Source: an uncultured Alistipes sp. (lineage in GTDB: Bacteria > Bacteroidota > Bacteroidia > Bacteroidales > Rikenellaceae). From it: a DNA stretch of 64,000 nucleotides. Both the position numbers and the translations under genes were made by a program. A model generated the notes under the pieces. The model made no database searches. It was not told the origin of the DNA and worked only from the letters and a program-made list of their open reading frames with translations. Of this stretch, positions 18,715 through 27,494 are shown one piece after another (the first letter of the stretch is position 1; each line of letters starts with the position of its first letter). The stretch spans positions 62,001-126,000 of the forward strand of contig CAAGBI010000075.1 in the NCBI GenBank assembly GCA_900768015.1. Direction: 5' to 3'.

Positions 18715-20226
18715 ATGAAAAAGTTATTTTATTCATTGTTGGCTCTCCCCATGCTCTTCGTAGCATGTGGTGAGGGCCCCGATGCTCCTGTTGACAAACC
18801 CAAGCAGCCAACTTTGGAGCTCGACTCGGCTGAGATTATGGAGTTTGATGCCGAGGGTGGCCAGGGTACCATCTCATTTACCTATAACTTCGAGGGTAGC
18901 ACCGGTAGCAACGACCGTCCAACTTCCGATGTGAAAGTTCTCGATGTAGTTTGTGATGCAGAGTGGGTCGAGGTGCCAAGCGAGGTTAAGGCTTATGATA
19001 GCTCTTTTAACTTTGCTGTAGCCAAGAACGAGGCTGAGGAGGCACGCCAGACTACTATCAAGGCCTCAATCGAGGGTCTCTCATTTGAGGTTACCGTAAA
19101 GCAGGCGGCAGCGGAGAATGGCGGTAATAACGACGACCCCAATGGCGGTTCGGAGTATGTCGAGGGTTGGGCTATCAACGGCACTATGAATAACTGGTCA
19201 AAGAGTGAGGCTATTGCGATGACTGAGGAGGGAGACCTCTTCGCGGTTAAGGGCCTTGAGCTTACAACGGAGGATCGCTTCAACTTCATCTTCAATGGCA
19301 CGGAGAAGAGCTATGGTGGTAATGGTCAGGTGTCGGAGCAGAACTTCATGTATGATGCAAAGTCATGGGGTAGCGACATCAGCGTTAGCGTGGCTGGCAC
19401 ATACGACATCTACCTCAGCGCAGACCTCAAGCACTACTACACCATGGCCGAGGGCACTGACCCCGCAGAGGCAGAGGAGGCATTGAAGCCTGGCGAGAAG
19501 CGTTGGTCTATCTTCGGCACTTTCGAGGGCAACAACCGCGAGAAGGATGTAGAGCTTAAGACGGATGGCAAGTACCTCTCGGCTAAGGGCGTTAGGTTTG
19601 TCGAGGATATGTCGTTCGTAGTGCGCTGCAATGGCGGCGAGGCTGGCACTCTTGGCGTAGCATCTTCGGAGGCTTATGCTGTGGAGAGTGCTATCAAGCT
19701 TGAGGTTAAGAGCGACTCTAACTACGAGATTAAGGTTGCTGCAGAGGAGGGTCAGAAGTATGATATTTACTTCACCTATAATGAGGATAACTATGAGGTG
19801 TGGGTTATGCCCGAGGGTATGTTCCCCACTATCTGGGATAGGGTAGATGGCGCTTATATGCCTGCGTATAATAACTTTATCCTCTATCTTATTACAAACG
19901 ATGTTGTGCTCTCGCTCGACTTTACGGCTGGCAACGCTACCATTGAGAACTATGTGATTCCCGCGGGTACATACTATGTAGGCGACACCGAGGGCACAGG
20001 CTGGTGCTTCGATATTGACTACTGCCAGGCCAAGATTCGTGGTCGCGAGGTGCCTATCCTCGACGGCTCTATGAAGATTGAGCACAAGGCGGGTAAGTAT
20101 GACATCTTTGTCAACATGCGCACTGCTACGCTCGATGTGTTGAAGATGCACTATGTTGGCGAGATTGGTTTCGATCCCTTCTTCGCTAATATGGGTGGCC
20201 TTAAACTTAACAGCCCCGCAAACTAA
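18715..20226 (+). CDS. BACON lipoprotein with SusE/SusF-like domains (array protein 1)
   Basis: 503 residues with lipobox LFVAC, lipid Cys at 18. One BACON domain (about 36-134; EFDAEGGQGTISF to LSFEVTVKQ) precedes two domains resembling SusE/SusF starch-binding folds (WAINGTMNNWS at about 155; RWSIFGTFEGN at about 265). A C-terminal section with YNNFILYLITNDV and IPAGTYYVGDT is a divergent relative of the module A described in the findings. BACON domains often act in carbohydrate or mucin adhesion in Bacteroidota. No SusC/D pair is nearby. The next gene starts 18 nt downstream. Ligand binding is inference. Confidence 0.8.
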   Translation: MKKLFYSLLALPMLFVACGEGPDAPVDKPKQPTLELDSAEIMEFDAEGGQGTISFTYNFEGSTGSNDRPTSDVKVLDVVCDAEWVEVPSEVKAYDSSFNFAVAKNEAEEARQTTIKASIEGLSFEVTVKQAAAENGGNNDDPNGGSEYVEGWAINGTMNNWSKSEAIAMTEEGDLFAVKGLELTTEDRFNFIFNGTEKSYGGNGQVSEQNFMYDAKSWGSDISVSVAGTYDIYLSADLKHYYTMAEGTDPAEAEEALKPGEKRWSIFGTFEGNNREKDVELKTDGKYLSAKGVRFVEDMSFVVRCNGGEAGTLGVASSEAYAVESAIKLEVKSDSNYEIKVAAEEGQKYDIYFTYNEDNYEVWVMPEGMFPTIWDRVDGAYMPAYNNFILYLITNDVVLSLDFTAGNATIENYVIPAGTYYVGDTEGTGWCFDIDYCQAKIRGREVPILDGSMKIEHKAGKYDIFVNMRTATLDVLKMHYVGEIGFDPFFANMGGLKLNSPAN

Positions 20227-20244
20227 ATACAGCAAGTTAGGATA

Positions 20245-21909
20245 ATGAAATTACGCAGGTTATATGCATTAGTAGCTCTCGTGGCAGTGCTCTTCGCTTC
20301 GTGTGGAGAGCCTGTCAACGAGACGCCACAGCCTACTGCGCCACACCTCTCGGTAGACATTGAGGGTATCATCAGCATTGATGCCGAGGGTGGTGAAGTA
20401 GAGATTAACTACACAATCGAGAATCCCGTTGAGGGTCTTGCGCTTGAGGCGACCTCTACGAGTGACTGGATTGGCGATATTGCTGTTGGCGAGAGCGTAT
20501 CGCTCTTTGTGGATGTCAACCACACCACGCAGAGTCGTGTCGGCATGGTCACTCTGACCTACGGCCAGGAGAGCGTCACCGTGGGCATACAGCAGAAGGG
20601 TGCTACATCTGGCAGCGAGATACTCTTCGAGATAACATCGGAGCGTAAGATGGCCTTTAACTCTAAGGGTGGCGAGGGTACAATTCTCTACACGCTTAAA
20701 GGTGAGGATGCGACTATACTCCCCGAGATTACCTCAAACAAGGAGTGGCTCACAATCGACAATGTCACCTCTACAGAAGCCACATTTAGCGTGGAGCGTA
20801 ATAGAGCTACCGAGAAGCGTAATGCCAAGATTTCGGTAAACTATATGGGTACAGAACACACTGTCTTTGTTGACCAGGATGCGGCAAGCGATGAGGTTAC
20901 ACTTAGGGTTGATAGGGCGGTGGTAAAGAGCGGAGAGACGGTTGCCTTCACTGTAATCTACGAGGAGGAGGATGTTACTGCCGATGCCACAATCCACGCG
21001 AACTACACTAACGAGGAGGTAGCTAACCCCTATACTACAACCGAGAGTGGTGAGTTGTCGTTCTATGCGAAGTATAACGGCCTCAAATCGAAGATATGTA
21101 GCGTTACAGTAACTCCTGCATACGCTCCCGAGTTCCCCGAGGATGCCAACCCCGAGAGTTTCGACTTCAATCAGCGCATGCTTATAGTTGACCATACGGG
21201 TCTTGGTTGTGCATATTGTCCAGGTGTGAAGCAGGCTATCCACGACACGCAGGAGAAGGCTCAATACAAGGATAAGTTTAATGTGGTCTACGCCTATACC
21301 TTCAGTTCAAATGAGGTGTGCTACTCTTCGGCAGCGCGCACATTGTGGAACTACTATGTTGGCGTATGCTCTACGGGCGATAAGCTAACAGGCTATCCAA
21401 GTTTTACCACGAACTATTGCTTCAACTACACTGGCAAGTACCAACTTGAGCAGCGCATCGACGACCTATGGGAGGAGAATCCCGCGGCATCTATAGCCTA
21501 CGCTGCAGAGATTGTCGATGATAAGATTGTGGTGAGTGCTTCAGTAAAATCGTCCGTGGCGCAGAACTACAAACTCTCGTTGTGGGTGCTTGAGGATGAT
21601 ATCTACGCTAAGCAGACAAATGCGTCGGCAGAGTGGATGCACACGCACTCAAGCGTTATGCGTGATGCCCCCACGGGAGTATCCAGCTCCGACATCTCGG
21701 GTATAGACTTCGGATATATTGAGGCGGGTGCTATGTTGAGTCGCATCTTGGAGTTTGACCTCTTCTGCGCCAACTCATGGAAAAAGGAGAACTTTAAGCT
21801 TATAGCTGTTCTCTCTGCTCCAAGTGAGCAGTATGGTGGCAAGTATGAGGTTGTGACAACGGCTATATGCGAGTTTGGCTCGTCGGTTGGCTTCGACTAT
21901 AAGAGATAA
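20245..21909 (+). CDS. BACON-BACON-Omp28 lipoprotein (array protein 2)
   Basis: 554 residues, lipobox VLFASC with Cys 20. BACON domains lie at about 32-123 and 126-215 (each with EGGEvein/GGEGTILYTL start and a YG/YM..V..Q end). An Ig-like section (about 217-290) leads to an Omp28-related region (about 300-554) carrying a thioredoxin-type CAYC motif, Cys 322 and Cys 325, followed by YAYTF and GYPSF. Omp28 proteins were described as surface proteins of Porphyromonas; a redox or adhesion role is possible. It is in the middle of the plus-strand array. Confidence 0.83.
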   Translation: MKLRRLYALVALVAVLFASCGEPVNETPQPTAPHLSVDIEGIISIDAEGGEVEINYTIENPVEGLALEATSTSDWIGDIAVGESVSLFVDVNHTTQSRVGMVTLTYGQESVTVGIQQKGATSGSEILFEITSERKMAFNSKGGEGTILYTLKGEDATILPEITSNKEWLTIDNVTSTEATFSVERNRATEKRNAKISVNYMGTEHTVFVDQDAASDEVTLRVDRAVVKSGETVAFTVIYEEEDVTADATIHANYTNEEVANPYTTTESGELSFYAKYNGLKSKICSVTVTPAYAPEFPEDANPESFDFNQRMLIVDHTGLGCAYCPGVKQAIHDTQEKAQYKDKFNVVYAYTFSSNEVCYSSAARTLWNYYVGVCSTGDKLTGYPSFTTNYCFNYTGKYQLEQRIDDLWEENPAASIAYAAEIVDDKIVVSASVKSSVAQNYKLSLWVLEDDIYAKQTNASAEWMHTHSSVMRDAPTGVSSSDISGIDFGYIEAGAMLSRILEFDLFCANSWKKENFKLIAVLSAPSEQYGGKYEVVTTAICEFGSSVGFDYKR

Positions 21910-21941
21910 GATGTATAACCTATAAAACTACAACAACTAAA

Positions 21942-23258
21942 ATGAAAAAAATTCTCTCTTTGATTGCCCTTGTGGCAGTTGCACTCACAGCGTGCGAGAC
22001 GCCTGAGGGTGGTAAAAACGAGGTTGATGCAAACCTCAAGATTAAGCTTACATCGCAGTCTGTGATGAACTTCGAGGCAGCAGGTGGCGAGGGTGTCATC
22101 ACCTATGAGTTTGAGAACCTCGACGCTACACGCGCAAATGTGGCAGAGGCAGCAACAGCTGTTGCGTGGATTGAGAACCTTACAAGCACCCAGGAGGGCA
22201 AGGTGACATTCACCGTTGCTGCATACGATGGCCAGGAGGAGCGTAGCGCAACCATAAAGGTGTCGTATGGCGAGTATAGCTTCCAGGTTATGGTTAAGCA
22301 GAAGGGCTTGAAGCATGCAGATGTCACATTCAACGCTACACACCTCGGCGGTACATATTGGGGTAAGTATATCAACTCCAAGGGCTTCAACTACTTCGTA
22401 ATCCTTGGCGATATGCGTGCTGACCACTACCAGTCGAAGCAGAATGGTGCTACGGAGTATCGTTTCGACATCTACTCTGACACCGCTTCGTCGTTCAACT
22501 CAACACACCGCGTCCCTGTGGGTACATACAAGATGGATCACTCGCGCTCGGGTAATCCTGGCACCATCGACGGTTATCGCGACTGCAGCTACCTCTACAC
22601 CGACAATGGCACTTCGGCATATAGCGATGCTACGCTCACCGTTACCGAGACAAGCATCATCGCAGATGTTACATTCTTCGATGGCTCGGTTCACCATATT
22701 GAGTACCACGGCGAAACAGTCATGGAGGACTACATCAAGGATACCTATGCAGATGTATATCCCGTGAGCCAGTACACTGAAGATATCAACTTCAATGTTA
22801 CAGATGGTCATATCAATGTTCGCTACCGTGGTGACCACCTCGGCATAGGCTACGATGTATGGTTTATCGATATGGTTGCTGATATAAGCCCCTACAATGG
22901 TGAGTACCTCATTTTTGACCTTATCGTACCAAAGGATCTCGGTGGCTTTGCTAACATCGATGGCATCGTTGGCGAGTACAAATTCCAGGATGAGAATACA
23001 ACGGACTATGCTTATACCATCCCTGTAGGCCGTCTTCGTGACGATAGCCTTCAGTTGCACGCTTGGTATCTATGGTGCGCACAGAGCCAGGTGGATATGT
23101 CACAGGCTGCGCCTATGACATCGGGTACTGTTAAGGTAACGAAGAATGACTCTTACGACTACACATTCGAGATTGATAGCACCGATGACAACGGCAACCG
23201 CATCGTCGGCACATTCCAGGGTACTGTCCTCGACTATTCGGATCAGAGTTGCGAGTAA
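21942..23258 (+). CDS. BACON + module A + module B lipoprotein (array protein 3)
   Basis: 438 residues, lipobox ALTAC (Cys 18). BACON at about 33-122 (FEAAGGEGVITYEF to YSFQVMVKQ). Module A at about 125-262 (GGTYWGKYINSKGFNYFVIL, YRFDIYS, VPVGTYKMD, HHIEYHG). Module B at about 273-435 (GHINVRYRGDHLG, DDNGNRIVGTFQG). No enzyme motif is seen. The arrangement matches the next gene and the gene at 35529-36719, pointing to duplication. A surface or outer-membrane lipoprotein is inferred from the signal; function is unknown. Confidence 0.8.
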   Translation: MKKILSLIALVAVALTACETPEGGKNEVDANLKIKLTSQSVMNFEAAGGEGVITYEFENLDATRANVAEAATAVAWIENLTSTQEGKVTFTVAAYDGQEERSATIKVSYGEYSFQVMVKQKGLKHADVTFNATHLGGTYWGKYINSKGFNYFVILGDMRADHYQSKQNGATEYRFDIYSDTASSFNSTHRVPVGTYKMDHSRSGNPGTIDGYRDCSYLYTDNGTSAYSDATLTVTETSIIADVTFFDGSVHHIEYHGETVMEDYIKDTYADVYPVSQYTEDINFNVTDGHINVRYRGDHLGIGYDVWFIDMVADISPYNGEYLIFDLIVPKDLGGFANIDGIVGEYKFQDENTTDYAYTIPVGRLRDDSLQLHAWYLWCAQSQVDMSQAAPMTSGTVKVTKNDSYDYTFEIDSTDDNGNRIVGTFQGTVLDYSDQSCE

Positions 23259-23290
23259 TAACTTAATAAACTATAAACATTCACAAAATT

Positions 23291-24568
23291 ATGAAGAAGT
23301 ATTTTTTGATGCTTGCTGTGGCTCTCGTGGCCTTTGCAGCATGTGAGACTCCTGAGGGCCCCCAGGGTGCCAACGAGGAGGTTAAGGGTACTCTTGCTGT
23401 TACGGAGAAGTCTGTTGATGTGGCTTTCTATGGCGGTGAGGGCGTTGTAAACTACACCATCACTGACGGCGAGGAGGGTGCAAAGCCCACAGTAACTGTT
23501 AACCAGGAGTGGGTTAACAACATCACTGTTGCCGAGACTATCACTTTCAATGTTGATTTCAACAATGTTGAGGAGTCGCGCGTTGCAACACTTAATGTAG
23601 CGTATGGCGAGCAGTCGTTCGAGGTATTCGTACGCCAGGCTGAGGGTATGGTCGTAGATGTAGAGTTCGTGGCTACAGCGCTTAATGGCGAGTACTTCGG
23701 CACTGCATACTCACAGGACCCCAACTACTTCATTATCTTGTCGAAGAACGGTACTACTGGTTGGAGCGACCTCTACCTCGATACATACTATCGTTTCGAC
23801 ATCTATTCAAAGACTTATCCTGATGCCTCTGCAACAACAACAGTTCTTCCCCAGGGTGTTTATGCGTACGATTACCTAAACTCTGATATAGGTAATACCT
23901 TCAATTCTTTCTATAGCGTACGCTTTGAGACATTTGAGGATGGCTCATACAAGGAGACAAAGATTGAGGATGGTGTAGTCATCGTTACAGAGAATAAGAT
24001 TGAGGCTATCTTGAAGATGGCTGACGGCAAGGTACACCGCGTAGTATATGAGGGCTCTTTGGAGCTTGGCTACATCGAGGTTCCCGAGCCTGACTACTAC
24101 TCAACTCTTACTGAGGACCTCATCTTCAACCACACTGAGGGTACAATCCGTCTTAACTACTTCGGCGACTACTACGGCCTTGGCGCAGCAAACTGGACTG
24201 TAAGCCTTGTATTGCCTGGTCAGAACATCAACGGTGATTACTTCATGATCGACATCGTAACTGGTAGCGATGCATTTGAGGCATCTAACATCGTTGGTAC
24301 TTACACTTGCGTTGAGGAGGCTGATGCTGCAAAGAACACCTTCATCAAGGGTACTTACTCTGGTGGCTTCGTAAGTTCATGGTACTTCGTAGCTGTGGAT
24401 AACTACTACGGCACTGACGATGTAGCACCTATCACTGACGGTACTATCACCATCCGCGAGGAGGGCATCAAGTTTGTCGTAGAGTTCGACTGTGTGGACG
24501 ACAACGGCCACAAGATTGCAGGTACTTTCGCTTGCTCAGGCCTTGAGATGTACGACAGCCGCAACTAA
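23291..24568 (+). CDS. BACON-like + module A + module B lipoprotein (array protein 4)
   Basis: 425 residues, lipobox AFAAC (Cys 18). An N-terminal BACON-like domain (about 35-118; YGGEGVVNYTI, YGEQSFEVFVRQ) is followed by module A (about 121-258; GEYFGTAYSQDPNYFIILS, YRFDIYS, VHRVVYEG) and module B (about 268-424; LTEDLIFNHTEGTIRLNYFG, DDNGHKIAGTFA). It is a close architectural paralogue of the gene immediately upstream (32-nt gap). It ends the plus-strand array just before a strong terminator. Confidence 0.8.
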   Translation: MKKYFLMLAVALVAFAACETPEGPQGANEEVKGTLAVTEKSVDVAFYGGEGVVNYTITDGEEGAKPTVTVNQEWVNNITVAETITFNVDFNNVEESRVATLNVAYGEQSFEVFVRQAEGMVVDVEFVATALNGEYFGTAYSQDPNYFIILSKNGTTGWSDLYLDTYYRFDIYSKTYPDASATTTVLPQGVYAYDYLNSDIGNTFNSFYSVRFETFEDGSYKETKIEDGVVIVTENKIEAILKMADGKVHRVVYEGSLELGYIEVPEPDYYSTLTEDLIFNHTEGTIRLNYFGDYYGLGAANWTVSLVLPGQNINGDYFMIDIVTGSDAFEASNIVGTYTCVEEADAAKNTFIKGTYSGGFVSSWYFVAVDNYYGTDDVAPITDGTITIREEGIKFVVEFDCVDDNGHKIAGTFACSGLEMYDSRN

Positions 24569-24614
24569 ATAGGTGGTGGTGCTGCACCCGCGGCACTACT
24601 CCCAAAATAAGATC

Positions 24615-24654
24615 CCTCGGGTTGGTACTTTGGTACTCGCCCGAGGTTTTTTTT
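24615..24654 (+). terminator. Rho-independent terminator of the plus-strand lipoprotein array
   Basis: CCTCGGG (24615-24621) pairs with CCCGAGG (24640-24646) and is followed by eight T residues. It lies 46 nt after the stop of array protein 4. Confidence 0.85.
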
Positions 24655-24977
24655 ATGTCATCCTGAGCGTAGCGAAGGATCTCCTCAGAGCCGACCATAG
24701 CCGCAGTTGATAGCGTATCGTCTGCGAGGGGATTCTTCACTTCGTTCAGAATGACAAATCATGCCCCCTCTCCGTCATTGCGAGGAGATTCTTCACTAAA
24801 GTTCAGAATGACAGACCAGGCCCCTCCCGTCATTGCGAGGAGGGCTTTGCCCGACGCGGCAATCTCTCGCTTAGTATGTCATCCTGAGCGTAGCGAAGGA
24901 TCTCCTCAGAGCCGACCAGAGCCGCAGTTGATAGCGTATCGTCCGCGAGGAGATTCTTCACTTCGTTCAGAATGACA
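24655..24977. repeat. Two 102-bp direct repeats plus a fragment in the convergent spacer
   Basis: 24655-24756 and 24876-24977 are near-identical 102-bp copies beginning ATGTCATCCTGAGCGTAGCG and ending in TTCGTTCAGAATGACA, with only a few mismatches. A shorter piece with the same end (GAGGAGATTCTTCACT, then GTTCAGAATGACA) lies at about 24776-24814. A partial copy of the start occurs again at about 39981-40012. No gene or transposase is present in the 515-bp spacer 24569-25083; this is a dispersed intergenic repeat. Confidence 0.85.
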
Positions 24978-25011
24978 GCAAAGGAGCCCCCCCTGCAAAC
25001 CAGAACCAAAA

Positions 25012-25043
25012 AACACCCCTGCAAGAGACCTTGCAGGGGTGTT
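25012..25043. terminator. 14-bp stem terminator for the minus-strand array
   Basis: A perfect 14-bp inverted repeat (AACACCCCTGCAAG / CTTGCAGGGGTGTT) with a 4-nt loop, 41 nt beyond the stop of the gene at 25084. On the minus strand a TTTTTTGG tract follows, so it fits a terminator for that gene. Confidence 0.8.
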
Positions 25044-25083
25044 GCTATACCGCCCGAGGGCGATAGTATGTCAGCCTAAGCTA

Positions 25084-27336
25084 TTAGCGGAGCTTCAAGC
25101 CCTTAGCGGGAGCTGCTGCAGAAGCCATCTTGATGTTCTTAGCCACGATGCGCTCCTTAGCAACGGGAGCAGCCTCGTTAACAACGATGCTATTGAGCTG
25201 CTTCATAGAGCCACTGCGTGTAACTGACTGAAGCTCTGCTGCTGAAGCAATCTCGCCAGTCCATGAGCCTGTGAGGTTGTAGTCTGCGTCATCATATACA
25301 TCGAACTCTACGGTATATGTGCCATCGCCATTGTCAACGATGTCAACCCAACCATCTACGAATGGAGCCATAGTAACGCCATCCTCCTTATAGTACCATG
25401 CACCTGCCAAATAGCCATCATCGATGTAGCCTGGGTATGCAGTATATGCGTCGAGGCTGTCGCTGATGGTGTACTCGCCAGCAAATGATGTGACGCTGTC
25501 TGCACCTGCCAAGAGGTCGAACTGAACGAAGTCACCCTCCTGTGAGTTAGGCATGATGGCAATAACCCAGTTCTGGTAGCCTACCTCATACCAATCGCCA
25601 TAAGACTGATAGTAGAGAGTGTGTGCCGAGAGGTTGCAGTTCCAGTCACCTGTGAGTGTTGAGTACACAACATCGTCACCACCGCCGCTGCTTGAGTTAT
25701 CGAAAACCTCGATGTTGCCGCCGTTGTAAGTAACCTTGTGAGTAGCACCGCTCATAAGCATTGTAACCTCAGCTACGATAGTGCCATCCTCGCCAACTAC
25801 GACAGTGCCACTTGCGGGGTAGTCGTTGCTAACATAGTCCCAACCATACTCGTCAAGAATGAAGTATGCGCTATAAGACAATGATGCAGTCCAGAGTGCG
25901 CCAGAGTCGGTCATGTCAATGGTGTAGGTACCTGCAGGAACCTTTGTAGCGTTGTCCGCAGAGATAGGAGCGTAGATGTCGAAACGGTAGTATGTGCCAT
26001 TTGCCTGCTCGTAACCCTCAGCGTCGAGACCGAGGTCAGAGAGGAAGAGGTAGTAGTTGTCAGCAACGCCAGGAGTGTACTGATCGCCGAAGTAGTTAGC
26101 ATAAGCGTAGTTAGCCTCCATCTCGACATTCTCGCCGCTGCCACCACCGCTGGTGCCAACATAGAGCTTAGGAACACCATTATAAGTTACAGTGTGCTTA
26201 ACGCCAGCGATAGTAACCTCAAGTACGAGGCTATTCTCAGTTACCACAGCCTGACCAGCCTCGAAGCCGCTCTGTGCATCGTATGCTGTACCGTCACCAT
26301 TAACCTTTGAGTAACGAGAGTAGTAGTTACCCATGGTCCACTCTGCAGTAGTGTCGTTAGCATCGAATGTGTATGTGCCTGCGGGAACATGGATGTAACC
26401 CTCCTCGTCTACCTCGCCCTCGAGGCCGTAGAGGTCTACCTGGTAGTATGTACCATTGGGATATACATAACCATCCTCGTCGAAGCCCTTATCTGAGAGG
26501 TAGATGTAGTAGTTGTAAGTCTCGCTGTACTCAATGCCGTAATACTCGCCACCCAAATATGTTGCCTCCATGTTAACATCCTCGGTTGGGAGGTTGCCAG
26601 TGAGGTTCATACCATTGATAACGCCCTCGAATGTGAAGTGGAAGTTCTGAGCATCAGCATTAGTAAGCTCGATGTCGAATGTGTAGCCATCGATGTCGCC
26701 ACCAACAACGATTGTACCATTGCCACCCTCGAAGAAGTACTCCTCAGTCTCGCCAATGTAGAGCTCCATGCCCTCCATCATAAGACCACCATTTGCAGCT
26801 GTGTATGTGCCTGCCGAGAGGATAGACTCGCCCTCTGCGCCTACGATAACAACGCCCAAGAGGATCTGGTTACTCTCATCGTAGAAGCCAATGAGGTAGT
26901 AGTTGTCGGGGAAGCCGTAGTCTGCCAATGAGATGCGCTCGCCATAAACAAGTACCTCGTCGTAGAGATACTCCTTAGCGGCCTTAGCAGCCTGCTTTAC
27001 AGCAACCTCGAAGTTCAAGTCGCCGTATGCTACAACAATCTTAGCCTCGCGTGCCTCGCCCTCGTTAGCAGCAACAGTTACGCGCACCTTGTCGCCAGCA
27101 ACTGCCTCCACCCAATCAGCCTCGCAAGCCACTGTGAGCTCAGTGCCCTCAACAGGGTTCTGCAAGTTGTAGGTAATCGCTGCCTCGCCACCCTCAGCGC
27201 CGAAGTTCAAGACAGCATCAGATGTAAGAGTCAACACCGCCTCCTTCTGATTTGGGGTAGGCTCGGGAGTCTTCTCACATGCTGCAAATACCAATGGCAA
27301 TGCAAGCAACAAGTAGAATAAGTTCTTGATTTTCAT
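25084..27336 (-). CDS. Large BACON lipoprotein with two A modules and one B module (array protein 5)
   Basis: 750 residues from the ATG at 27336 (MKIKNLFYLLLALPLVFAAC, Cys 20); the upstream in-frame start at 27384 would precede the signal peptide and overlap the promoter. BACON about 32-122, a degenerate domain about 125-245, module A about 255-385 (YNYYIYLSDKGFDEDGY) and about 400-535 (DNYYLFLSDLGLDAEGY), module B about 545-690. The tail ends PAKGLKLR, resembling the end of the next gene (PAKQGVELR). It is the largest module assembly of the array. Function unknown; an outer-membrane or surface location is likely. Confidence 0.8.
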   Translation of the reverse strand: MKIKNLFYLLLALPLVFAACEKTPEPTPNQKEAVLTLTSDAVLNFGAEGGEAAITYNLQNPVEGTELTVACEADWVEAVAGDKVRVTVAANEGEAREAKIVVAYGDLNFEVAVKQAAKAAKEYLYDEVLVYGERISLADYGFPDNYYLIGFYDESNQILLGVVIVGAEGESILSAGTYTAANGGLMMEGMELYIGETEEYFFEGGNGTIVVGGDIDGYTFDIELTNADAQNFHFTFEGVINGMNLTGNLPTEDVNMEATYLGGEYYGIEYSETYNYYIYLSDKGFDEDGYVYPNGTYYQVDLYGLEGEVDEEGYIHVPAGTYTFDANDTTAEWTMGNYYSRYSKVNGDGTAYDAQSGFEAGQAVVTENSLVLEVTIAGVKHTVTYNGVPKLYVGTSGGGSGENVEMEANYAYANYFGDQYTPGVADNYYLFLSDLGLDAEGYEQANGTYYRFDIYAPISADNATKVPAGTYTIDMTDSGALWTASLSYSAYFILDEYGWDYVSNDYPASGTVVVGEDGTIVAEVTMLMSGATHKVTYNGGNIEVFDNSSSGGGDDVVYSTLTGDWNCNLSAHTLYYQSYGDWYEVGYQNWVIAIMPNSQEGDFVQFDLLAGADSVTSFAGEYTISDSLDAYTAYPGYIDDGYLAGAWYYKEDGVTMAPFVDGWVDIVDNGDGTYTVEFDVYDDADYNLTGSWTGEIASAAELQSVTRSGSMKQLNSIVVNEAAPVAKERIVAKNIKMASAAAPAKGLKLR

Positions 27337-27383
27337 AGTTATAGTTTTTTGGTTAGTTAATTTCTTTTGCACATATTGCGCCA

Positions 27384-27425
27384 AAGCATAAACAAAATTA
27401 AATAATTTTATTCAATTTTGCAAAT
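27384..27425 (-). promoter_or_regulatory. Promoter of array protein 5 (duplicated element, copy 1)
   Basis: Minus strand carries TTTG, 20 nt of AT-rich DNA, then TAATTTTG, followed by TTTATGCTT. The same 42-bp block, with two or three changes, lies ahead of array protein 7 (30113-30154). Confidence 0.7.
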
Positions 27426-27440
27426 ATATTGGTCGTAAAT

Positions 27441-27475
27441 AAAAAAAGGCTTTCGTATCTGAAAGCCTTTTTTTT
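27441..27475. terminator. Bidirectional terminator after array protein 6
   Basis: AAAAAAAGGCTTTC and GAAAGCCTTTTTTT pair as a 14-bp stem with a 6-nt loop, giving T-runs in both directions. It sits 20 nt beyond the stop of the gene at 27495 on the minus strand. Confidence 0.85.
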
Positions 27476-27494
27476 GGGGTGTGTGTTTGTGCAA

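Noticed and set aside
19363..20235. Long minus-strand open frame of 290 codons
   Set aside because: It is antisense to array protein 1, which has a lipoprotein signal and BACON domain; the antisense product has no signal, domain or start context. Long antisense frames are common at this base composition.
24655..24977. 102-bp repeats as an insertion sequence
   Set aside because: No transposase frame and no terminal inverted repeats are present; it is an intergenic repeat only.
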